Below are positions 54,955 to 64,000 of a stretch of DNA of 64,000 nucleotides, piece after piece (the first letter of the stretch is position 1; every line of letters starts with the position of its first letter). A program made the position numbers and the translations under genes. The stretch comes from Morinoia aosen. Taxonomy: Eukaryota > Arthropoda > Malacostraca > Amphipoda > Talitridae. The notes below the pieces were generated by a model. The model was not told the origin of the DNA and did no database searches. It worked only from the letters and a program-made list of their open reading frames with translations. Location of the stretch: assembly GCA_030386875.1 (NCBI GenBank), contig CM059560.1:49394757-49458756 (forward strand), written 5' to 3'.

Positions 54955-56475
54955 TTAGAGACGTCGCTTGCGATACGACCCATCGGTAGGTCGTGCTTAG
55001 AGGAGATCGTCCCACTTTTTCAACCTTTTTCGTCCGATTCGTTTGAAAATTGGCCAGTATATGTATTTTGAGAAAGAAAACCTTTTTTACATCTGTCACT
55101 TTTTCGATTTAGGGCTTAGTTTTTTTTCGAAAAATTAGTTTTTTTGGTATATTTTATGGATATTTCAAGATGTATCTCCTCATTCAGTTTTGATGCTAGA
55201 ACAAAACCAAAGAGTTTTAGAATCCTTGGAACATTCCTAACAAACTCAAATGGGCTTTTTTCAAATTCAAGTTTTGTCTATATTTTCAATTTTTTTAAAA
55301 TTTCTAAAAACAGTAATTTTGTGGGTTTAGAGCTATATATTTTTTTGAAAAATTTGAATTTGTAAAAAAGCTCATTTGAGTTTGTTAGGAATGTTCCAAG
55401 GATTCTAAAACTGTCTTTGGTTTTGTTCTAGCATCAAAACTCGATGACTAGTCCCATTTTGAACGTTGAAAGTTAGAAGCGTTGGGCATAAGCATAAAAC
55501 GAAATTTTTTGTTGAAGTGTAATATAATGAATTTACGTAATTGAATGCAGTTTTCATTTTATTTCGATAATTTCCATACATAACTTCATATTCACGCTGT
55601 GAATTGTGATTTCCAAACCCCCACAAAAAAAGTTATATTTTCAAAAATATGAACTTTTTATTTTCAGTCTGATTCTTACAAAATTTGACTATGATATGTA
55701 ACTTCTGAAAAGAAACACAATTTATTCTATTAATTTTTTTGATTTAGGACTTAGTTTTTGAAAAAATTTGACACTGGTTTTTAGGTATTGATATTTCACT
55801 GGTATTGATATTTCAAAATATATCTCCTCATTCAGTTCTAATGCTAGAACAAAAAAAAAGACAGTTTTAGAATCCTTGGAACATTCCTAACAAACTCAAA
55901 AGTTTTTTTCTAATTCCTATTTGTTTTCCTTTTATATGGGGTTGAAATGGGCTCAAAATTAAAGATTTTGGTGCTTTTTCATTGACATTGATATTTCAAA
56001 ATGGGACTTGTCATCGAGTTTTAATGTTAGAACAAAAACAAAGACAGTTTTAGAATCCTTTGAACATTTCTACCTAACTCAATGGGCTTTTTTCCCATTT
56101 CCCATTTGTTCTCTTTTTATATGGGGTTGAAATGGGCTCAAAGTTGAAGATTTTGGTCCCTTACCCCCACCCTGGGGGGGGGGGATCTATTGTCTGTAGC
56201 GCCATAAAATTTTAAGACCAAATAGTCCACCACCTAAGGGTTCTTTTCCAACAATAACATGTAAAATGACCACCTGAGCCACAGGGGCCTGGGACGATCT
56301 CCTTAAGGTTTTCCTGCTACGAAACGACCTATCGATGGGTCATTTGAAAAAATTAAATAATCTTACAAAATTAAAGGTATTTAATGAACCCAGTTAATGT
56401 AGGCAATTTATAAAGTTTCAACTTTAAATTTGGGTTGAATATTGAATTTCAGTTTCACTCATTGCGGTCAACGTG
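54955..56475. mobile_element. MITE family A split by MITE family G
   Basis: The left piece (54955-55000) has GCTTGCGATACGACCCATCG; the right piece (56303-56475) resumes with AAGGTTTTCCTGCTACGAAA and ends GGTCAACGTG before TTAA at 56476-56479. The intervening 1.3 kb is a separate element. Confidence 0.82.
55001..56302. mobile_element. TTAA-type MITE family G with AGGAGATCGTCCCA termini
   Basis: Perfect inverted termini AGGAGATCGTCCCA (55001-55014) and TGGGACGATCTCC ending at 56302, followed by TTAA; the left flank is TTAG, probably a mutated TTAA. The interior is AT-rich. A block built on GATGCTAGAACAAAACCAAA recurs as an inverted copy (about 55192-55262 versus 55366-55446) and again as direct copies near 55840 and 56020. 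No transposase frame. Confidence 0.82.
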
Positions 56476-56861
56476 TTAAACCTATCGGACAAACATGAGA
56501 GGTGAAACACAACCCTTCGCAATGGTTAAAACTCAACAATTCAAACGGAAAAGCTGAAGAACACAACAAGGAAGAGATAGCAAATGAAATGAGATGACAC
56601 TGGGAATCGGTTAACAAGCGGAGTAGAACAATTTCAAGGCTGGATGTAGATCTCCAACTTTCAGTGTGAAAAGTAAAATTGTTATCTAAAGAAAAAAAGT
56701 TTAATACTCAACTGAATTGTTCTCATTCCTTTACGGCTATATAAATGGACACTTAACTAAGCTAACACACGAGGAACAAAACATTTCATAGAAAATCTGA
56801 AACTGATTGATACTCTTAGCAAACTTTTCCATGGGATAGCATACAAACTCTACCTTCTGAT

Positions 56862-57215
56862 TTGATAAGTTTATAAGTTAGTTTAAATCTTCCAGACCAA
56901 AACAAAGGTCTTCTCAAAAAGAAAAAGAATGCATCTAGCGTGGAATTACAAGAATAAGGGATCTATGCATAAGATGTATTCCCACACCAATCCCCTAAAA
57001 AACAGATTGGAAGAAGCTTATGAAACAAGATAAAAGTTAAGACAAAAATAATAGGTGTTGAAAGAAAGACAGCAGGAAACTGAAAAAAATATGTTCTGTA
57101 ACAAAACTAAAAACCTATTCTATTTCAACAAAACGCCTAACTAACCTCAAACTCTTATTTTTTCCCTGAAAGCACAAATTTCCATGGGTACAATAGTTGC
57201 ATCCTCTTCTAAGGA
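56862..57215 (-). mobile_element. SINE-like repeat, diverged full copy
   Basis: GTTTATAAGTTAGTTTAAAT at the tail side, TACAATAGTTGCATCCTCTT at the head; many substitutions. Confidence 0.72.
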
Positions 57216-59231
57216 GACTACTTTCATATCAGAGTCACACTTTCCCTTTAAACCAACTTTTGAGATCGATTATTTCAAATATACATATAAGCGAGCCAGC
57301 ATGAAAGAGAACAGGAGCTATGATTTTATCCTCAGATCAAATGTTATAAGGTGTTAAATATTCTATGTTATTTCCTTCAATATAAGGAGATACATATTTT
57401 GCAAGTTGAGTAATAAGTGAAAATCAGGAGAGCATAGATTGGGATATCTATAACAATAAAAAACTTGAATTTTGGTAGCAACTATATTACTTTTGTTTCC
57501 TCATAAAACCACCAGCTACCTACAAAGAACAATGCATGTGCAGTGTCACAGACCGTAAACATACATAGAATCAAACCATTAAAACGTATGACAAATACTA
57601 CAAGATATATTCTATCCATGACCAAAAAATCAATCAATGCCCATTGAACAACAAGTGTATTGGATTAAACACGCACACACAAAAAAAAAGAGGTATAATA
57701 AAAAGCCAATTCATGGAGATGCAAAGAGATACAGAGCATGAGGAGGTTAGCACAGCTAGGGTAGGTACTTACAGCAGGGATGCCACTCTGAGTGCTGCAG
57801 TGAGTGTTAAGTTCCTTCACAAAGTGTGAGATGTAAGCACCTTAGGATCTGTGAACTGTAAAGCTTGTTAGTTGCCACTCATAACACAGCAAAAATCCTG
57901 CCCAGCCACAAGCATTATTGTGTTAATTAAGATACTTGAAGATTAACAGAAAAAAATGTTTTTAGGAGATTTTAGGCATAATTTTAATTTAGTGACATTT
58001 TACAAGGTTGATAACACACAAAAACTGCAGGCAATTTGACATGTAAGATTATTACTCTCAACATCAAGTTTACATTGAAGTATTAAAAGTTAGCCCACAT
58101 ATCGGACAAAAATCATTGGCCGTGACTGTGAGTCAAATGCAAAGCTTTTAGAAATAAAAAATTGATTACTCATGGAGTACGGTATAATGCCAGTCATTCA
58201 AGGCAAACTTTCATAAAATAAGATATAATTTATTCACATTAGTCAGGCAACTACAACCCCAGACTTTATTTTTAGACAAAAGTAAATTTACTTAAGCACA
58301 TTTATTTTCAAAAAATCAAGCTTTTAAATCTCTCAAAGAGCAATAACAATAGAAAAAAATACAGCATTTCCACTCTCACTGTAAGGTGAACATGCAACTC
58401 AACTCATGTTTTGTTATAAATTCAACAGTAATGTTACTCTCTTTTCTTGAACACATACACAACACTGTACAACACTCTTTGTCCAGCCCAGCATGAGTGA
58501 ATGCCTACTTAAAAAGAGTTCAAGGCTATCCACCAGCATCCAAGAAAAATGGCACAAAGCAAGTAATGAGAAAGGTGTGATGAAAGAACTGTCTCGGATT
58601 TGTTGCTACATGGGAGACCAGGCAGTTACATTCAGGGGCATGAGCTTTCTTATTTCAAACTGAGACGGATAGACTTATCTTCAGTAATGCCAGCAGTTCT
58701 TGATGGATTATAAGAAATCATCACATCCCAATGGGAAATACCATGGTTCTGAGCAAGATTTTGTAAAATACTGTATGTGCTTTATCATCAACAGGAGTTT
58801 CAATAAAAATACTTAAGATAAAAGTTGCACATAGCACCTTTCATTATTTCTTTACTATAAAGCCAACTTTTAACCAATCTAAAAAGATCTAACTTCTCCA
58901 TTGTTTTTTTATAAGTGAAAAGAATGAGCCTGCACTAAAGTCACACAAAATTTTGTCGCCACTCATTAAAACTTCTCATAGTCTAAGGTTATCTATAATA
59001 TTTTCTATAGCATGATATATTGAGCAGAAGATTTACATGAAACAATGCAACAAATGGCTAAGGAGTAATGTCAAATGTTTTGTGTTACTTAACTAACAAA
59101 TCAGAAATATTCAAGTTATAGATCCTCTTGCACATAATATCCAAACATCTTAATACTAGGGTGCAAAGTTTGCTGATTGTTGAATTTGAATTTAAGTACA
59201 CAACAGAATAATTTATAAAACCACTTCCATG
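57216..59231. other. AT-rich stretch, probably intronic or intergenic
   Basis: Contains only the weak exon candidate at 57773-57840. No mobile element recognised. Confidence 0.45.
57773..57840 (-). CDS. Possible exon of unknown gene (maybe upstream Usp47 exon)
   Basis: A 68-bp minus-strand segment reads GAYISHFVKELNTHCSTQSG then IPA, ending at a strong donor, GTAAGTACC. The acceptor side (ATCCTAAG) is weak. It ends in phase 0, which would fit the phase-0 start of the first identified Usp47 exon at 36089, but nothing else links them and I do not recognise the peptide. Confidence 0.25.
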
Positions 59232-59235
59232 TTAA

Positions 59236-60060
59236 GGACAGCGTCCCCCATACGGACTTTTTTTTATTATTGAACCTAAAGCAATGAAATTTGGTATACT
59301 GAGAGCAAATGCAATTTAGAATCGTTTATCTTCTATCAAAAAATGCAATTTTCTTCAGGAAAACGAGATAGTCATAGAAAATGAAATTTTTGGGGGAGTT
59401 ATTCAAAATGCTTCTAGTCAGACAAATTTTAAGCTATAGTCATGATTTTGGTATCATTGGATGCAGAAAGACGTGGAAATTCCAAAAATCTATATGCTGT
59501 ACCCTAACTTTCCAGTTTTAAATAAAAAAATTAAAAAAATTGAAAGCAAATTTAGTTTTCCAAAAAATGTTGATTTATGTCATAAATTTTGAACAAAAAT
59601 TAAATTATCACATTTATATAGATTTCAGAAAAGCCCTTGTTATTCCGCATTTAATGATACCAAAATCATCACTGTAGCTCAAAAACTGTTGGAGATGAAT
59701 CATTTTGAAATCCTAAAGTCCGAGGTGTTCAGTATAGGCAAAACCAAGATATGTGAACAATTTTCATTAAAAATTTTGGTTTATGTTAGACCCCTGAAAT
59801 CATTATAGAGTAATACAGAGACATAGGAGATGATGTAGCAACGTCAAGCTGTGAAGAAAGTGCCATGAGGGAGGTGTAGCAGGAAAAAACACCACTTCCC
59901 CCTCCCCTCCCTCCCATTCTTCAAACCCCCGTAGCGGACGAACGAGTGAATGTACGAGTCTCATTTTTTCACAGGATGTACCTGACACTTCCTATTGCAG
60001 CAATAATCCCTACTTCTCCAGTGGTCGCCCAATCCTGTAACCCTATGGGGGACACTGTCC
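59236..60060. mobile_element. TTAA-flanked MITE with GGACAGCGTCCCCCATA termini (family F)
   Basis: TTAA at 59232-59235 and 60061-60064 flank 17-bp inverted termini (GGACAGCGTCCCCCATA versus GGACAGTGTCCCCCATA, one mismatch). 825 bp, AT-rich interior with no coding capacity. Confidence 0.85.
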
Positions 60061-60229
60061 TTAAACAACGTCAATGAAATACAAAAATTATCTCAGGATT
60101 CAAGTAAAATTTAAATAATTGAAGTTTTTTGTGTCTCCCAAGCCCCATCAATGAGGTAGAAGTTAACAGAAATGCTGCCCCACAATTAAGAGAATGAGAT
60201 GAGAATGAAGCAGCCAATTGCATATGAGC

Positions 60230-60835
60230 CACAATGGCGCAGGGAGAGAGGGCCACAATGGCGCAGGGAGAGAGGGCCACAATGGCGCAGGGAGAGAGGG
60301 CCACAATGGCGCAGGGAGAGAGGGCCACAATGGCACAGGGAGAGAGGGCCACAATGGCGCAGGGAGAGAGGGCCACAATGGCGCAGGGAGAGAGGGCCAC
60401 AATGGCGCAGGGAGAGAGGGCCACAATGGCGCAGGGAGAGAGGGCCACAATGGCGCAGGGAGAGAGGGCCACAATGGCGCAGGGAGAGAGGGCCACAATG
60501 GCGCAGGGAGAGAGGGCCACAATGGCGCAGGGAGAGAGGGCCACAATGGCGCAGGGAGAGAGGGCCACAATGGCGCAGGGAGAGAGGGCCACAATGGCGC
60601 AGGGAGAGAGGGCCACAATGGCGCAGGGAGAGAGGGCCACAATGGCGCAGGGAGAGAGGGCCACAATGGCGCAGGGAGAGAGGGCCACAATGGCGCAGGG
60701 AGAGAGGGCCACAATGGTGCAGGGAGAGAGGGCCACTACGGCGCAGGGAGGGCCACAATGGCACAGGGGGAGAAAGGCACTATGGCACAGGGGGAGAAAG
60801 GCACTATGGCACAGGGGGAGAAAGGCACTATGGCT
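60230..60835. repeat. 24-bp minisatellite open in all frames
   Basis: About 25 tandem copies of a 24-bp unit (CACAATGGCGCAGGGAGAGA plus GGGC). The first 20 or so are almost identical; the last ones change to CTATGGCACAGGGGGAGAAA. As the unit is a multiple of three without stop codons, long frames appear on both strands; these are not genes. Confidence 0.95.
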
Positions 60836-60890
60836 GGAAGAAAGGACCACAATAACAAGTTACACCACAATAAATGCACACATGTTGTGA

Positions 60891-61208
60891 TGGAATGGAC
60901 GACCAAAATGGTTTACTTGTCCTGTAATAGCATATGACGCTAAACTATACACCCATGGTGGAATGGATGCTTTATGGAATTATGATCATATTATTGAGTT
61001 AAAAACTCCCCAACTGCAAAAATGGCAACCTTCAGAGAGCAAAGTGAAGGAACCATTAAGTATAAACTCCATGAGCAAGAAGAAGAAAAAACAAAGAAGA
61101 CATAAAAACTGGAAAAGCATAGTGGGCACAAAAGACACAAGTTCTGAAGATATGTCTATAGCTGCTATACTTAACAGTTTATCCCCCTTAAGACACCAGC
61201 CCCTATAG
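60891..61208 (+). CDS. Unrecognised coding-like segment
   Basis: A 105-codon open frame without a start at its beginning. It reads WNGRPKWFTCPVIAYDAKLY and THGGMDALWNYDHIIELKTP, then a basic run KKKKKQRRHKNW, and ends in a stop. The composition (many Trp, Tyr, His) looks more like a real protein than the AT-rich surroundings. No family recognised. It follows the 24-bp minisatellite directly and may be an exon or a retrocopy fragment. Confidence 0.35.
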   Translation, partial: WNGRPKWFTCPVIAYDAKLYTHGGMDALWNYDHIIELKTPQLQKWQPSESKVKEPLSINSMSKKKKKQRRHKNWKSIVGTKDTSSEDMSIAAILNSLSPLRHQPL

Positions 61209-61272
61209 CATAAGATAGACAATCCTAACTAACCTATACCTGTGCCTATCCTATGCCTCCTGAGATGGATGC

Positions 61273-61491
61273 TTGATGGAAAAGAAAAGTCATTGTGGTA
61301 CCAGAAGACAAAACAAAATTAAAGTTGTAATGATGCTTTGGGTCATGATGGAAACAGGAAATAACAGCCAGACAGAAGTTTTCGTAAATAAAGAAGGCTA
61401 TCACTTCTGGACAGCCCACAAAGTAGGCCAATATGTGATGAAAATTTTGGGTCTACAAAATGCAATACCAATTGAAATGTCAGTATTCTAA
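61273..61491 (+). CDS. Unrecognised coding-like segment, possibly same relic
   Basis: A 72-codon frame from the ATG, including NNSQTEVFVNKEGYHFWTAH and KVGQYVMKILGLQNAIPIEM, ending in TAA just before a family G MITE. It lies 65 bp after the preceding segment on the same strand, in another frame. Together they may be pieces of one decayed gene. Confidence 0.3.
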   Translation: MMEKKSHCGTRRQNKIKVVMMLWVMMETGNNSQTEVFVNKEGYHFWTAHKVGQYVMKILGLQNAIPIEMSVF

Positions 61492-61512
61492 TTTGGGAAT
61501 ATTCTCTTTTAA

Positions 61513-61912
61513 GGAGATCATCCCACTTTTTCAACTTTTTTTGTCCGATTCGTTTGAAAATTGGCCAGTATATGTATTTTGTGAAAGTAAATCTTTTTTA
61601 CTCGTGTCATTTTTTCGATTTAGGCCTTAGTTTTTTTTTTCAAGAAAAATTAGTTTTTTGGTATATTTTGTGGATACTTCAAAATGGGACTCGTCATCGA
61701 GTTTTGATGCTAGAACAAAACCAAAGACAGTTTTAGAGTTCTTGAAACATTTCTAACAAACTCTCATGGAATTTTTTTCAAATTCAAATTTTTTCTTTTT
61801 TTTTTTATTTCTTAAAATTTCTAAAAACAGTATTTTTTTGGATTTAGAGCTCTAGATTTTTTCAAAAAATTTGAATTTGAAAAAAAGCCTGTGATAGTTT
61901 GTTAGAAATGTT
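61513..61912. mobile_element. Partial MITE family G
   Basis: Begins GGAGATCATCCCAC right after TTAA (61509-61512) and follows the 55001 element through TTGGCCAGTATATGTATTTT and the inverted GATGCTAGAACAAAACC block. No right terminus is seen before about 61912. Confidence 0.75.
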
Positions 61913-62861
61913 AGGGGCTCAAATAGGGGGCTCAATTTTTAGAAAAAAGTTCAAGGGACTAAAAAATTTGCAAAAATATTTCCAGAGCGTTACAGCAAAG
62001 AGTCTTTCAATGCTACAAACTAATGCAACAAGCACAACAAAAATGATGCACAAATTTCATAATTTTTTTTTGAAGCTTCTAACATACTCAGCAGTTAAAC
62101 CCATATAAATATTACATACATGAATATTGCATATTAAAATTTTCATAATCAATATTAACAAACTGTCAATTAGACAAAAAGTATCAACTCTCAAAAAAAA
62201 TTATTTTTCAACAGATTTGGGATCCCTTAGATGCAAGACACCCTCTAAACTTTCAGTTGCTGTTCTGATTTAGTGGTAGGAAATGCTAGTCATGTAATAA
62301 AAAACTCTAACTCCATAAAAAGAGCTCTCCTGAAAAATCCTGTGAAATGGACTTGGCACTTTTTTATCTGATCAACAAAACTAAGAACAACGCAAACTTC
62401 AAGTAGGTACTGAAGTTTGCTTTCAAAATTTCATCACCTACTAGATACACATATTTAACTATAATTTGGATGCCAGCCATTATCCAAAACAAAATTTGGC
62501 CACAAGGTTTTAATTCACTTGAAAAGAATATTTGGAATGCTAAAATAAAAACAATAAAAGCAACAACTTGAATTTTAATTCACTTCACTAACAAATCAAC
62601 ATAACTACGGTATTTTATGATCAAAGTGTGGTACCAGACGTACTACTGAATAAAAGACGTGTGTTTGGCAAACATAAAAATAATTCTGAAGTGTTGCACT
62701 AGTTTGTACTATAGGGACTTGGCCAACTCAAAAAAAAGATCTCATTTTTCATATCTAAGCCTGCACACAATACAATATTCTAGATCTCTCTCTATGACAG
62801 ACTATTCTGGCTACAAAAAATTGGAAAAGCAATAAATGCACATTGCATTTGAGGCTATATA
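61913..62861. other. AT-rich stretch without recognised content
   Basis: Short frames only; nothing supportable. Confidence 0.5.
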
Positions 62862-63432
62862 TTAGATAATAAGTTAATTTAAGCCCCTCTTACCACAAAA
62901 AAGTGTCCCAAAGAGAGGAAGGTAACATGAAGTATGGATTTGTAATGCCCTACCTTAGTTACCCCTAGAATCTCATTTCTAGTCATACAACTGTTCAGTA
63001 ATTCTAAAATGTGCCAATGTAAATTTATTCAACAAAAAATTCCCACTTCTCCGACACGTATCACCGATACCTAGAGCCGGAGAAGTATAAGAAAGGCCGC
63101 TGCTTCACTCGCCTCAGACGGAACTCAATGGCTAAAGCAGCAACACCTGGCCTTACAGATTAATTGAAACGGAATCTTTGCATGAGGTGTTTACAGGCAA
63201 TAGTTTCTTGTACATGCAACAAGTTGGGAAAGAGGTTAATGAAACAAGATAATTGTTCCAAAAGGAAGAAGTAGGTGATGAAAATTAGGACAGCAATTAA
63301 TTGAAATAGATTGGTCCTAAAAAACCATTAAACTTCAGCAAAACAATCTTTAGCTCAGGACTTTACATGTGCCTCCTGCAAGTGCCTGTTCCCATAAATA
63401 AATAGTTGTATTCAACTAGGAGGCACTTGAGG
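62862..63432 (-). mobile_element. SINE-like repeat interrupted by about 225 bp
   Basis: The tail part 62862-62940 (ATAATAAGTTAATTTAAGCC...GAAGTATGGATT) and the rest at 63165-63432 (GAATCTTTGCATGAGGTG...AATAGTTGTATTC) flank an unrelated insert at 62941-63164, whose origin I do not recognise. Confidence 0.65.
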
Positions 63433-63448
63433 TAGGAAAATTCCTTGA

Positions 63449-63651
63449 CATGTTTCTTGCAATAGGACCCATTGAAGGGTCATGCTCAAGTTTTTCCTGC
63501 TGGTTGTTTAAAAAAGTTTTAACAATCTTTCAAAAATTAGTGGTACTTTATGGACCTAGTTAATGTTTGGCATTTATAAAATTTCTAGCAACTTTTGAAT
63601 TCCCAAGTGAGTTGAATACTGAACTTCAGTTCAAGCTATTGCAGTCAACGT
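63449..63651. mobile_element. MITE family A
   Basis: TTGA before and TTAA after. Contains CTTGCAATAGGACCCATTG, GTTTTTCCTGCTGG and GCAGTCAACG, matching the reverse-oriented copy at 36142. Confidence 0.78.
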
Positions 63652-64000
63652 TTAAAATTACTGGGGCATAACTCTCACAGTTCTAACTTTGAAAAGCTAT
63701 TACTTCTACAGCTTAGAATCTAGGAAGATAATATAGATGAACAGCTTGTGATAAAATTCCTTTTTGGAAAATATTGCCTGTGTTTAATGATGTTTATGTT
63801 ACATTTGAACTTATACTGAAATAAATTAGACACTTAAAAACTTAAAAATAAAAAAAAATGATAAAACAAAATAAAATAAAAAAATTTTCAAAACTTTTAA
63901 GTTTGAAACATTTTAATACATGCATCCCAAAAAAAAAAACACATGCTCAAAATCAGTGATGAAATCCAATTATATTCAACAAAAAAATACAAAAAACTGA

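Noticed and set aside
60071-60937. Long open frames of 180-260 codons on both strands
   Set aside because: They all come from the 24-bp stop-free tandem unit; no start context, domain or homologue.
63050-63165. tRNA or snoRNA candidate (CTGCTTCACTCGCCTCAGAC region)
   Set aside because: The arms do not fold into a cloverleaf and no C/D or H/ACA boxes are placed properly.

Overview
The window is animal nuclear DNA, most likely from an arthropod. It has a spliced gene whose small, phase-matched exons are scattered over more than 30 kb, I-clade-like non-LTR retrotransposons, one abundant SINE-like family and many TTAA-flanked MITEs. There is no prokaryotic gene organisation, rRNA gene, CRISPR array or convincing tRNA gene. 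I cannot name the species. The only recognised host gene is a minus-strand orthologue of the ubiquitin protease USP47. Fifteen exons from 36089 down to 3525 join without a frame break into 7,074 coding bases (2,357 residues plus stop). The order is a roughly 650-residue disordered N-terminal region, an N-terminal ubiquitin-like segment, the USP catalytic core with Cys and His boxes and a CxxC zinc-binding pair, further ubiquitin-like segments, a 336-codon Ser/Thr-rich exon, and the conserved C-terminal segments. One or more 5' exons lie above 36089 and were not identified with confidence. The protein would be nearly twice the length of vertebrate USP47. Region by region: 1-3524 is non-coding, with an 85-bp LINE tail bounded by a target-site duplication (TSD), plus the Usp47 3' UTR. 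3525-36089 is Usp47. Its last two long introns hold a 5'-truncated I-like element (4090-7030, 12-bp TSD) with an 806-codon open RT-RNase H frame, and a full-length decayed I-like element (9212-15351, 14-bp TSD) with gag and APE-RT-RNase H reading frames. Both lie in the sense orientation of the gene. 36090-64000 is dominated by repeats: nested MITEs, SINEs, foldback elements, minisatellites (20 bp at 23 kb and 24 bp at 60 kb) and a few short coding-like relics of unknown origin. Three things stand out. First, a set of TTAA-target MITEs shares CACGTTGAC-like ends; a duplicated paralogous empty site defines their boundaries, they often lie within about 70 nt of Usp47 splice sites, and several are nested. 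Second, a roughly 370-bp SINE-like family is present in some sixteen copies, all in the same orientation, with 11-14 bp TSDs and a 3' end resembling the full-length I-like element. Third, a perfect 21-bp palindrome sits exactly at a reading-frame break in the LINE ORF2, which looks like a template-switch mutation.
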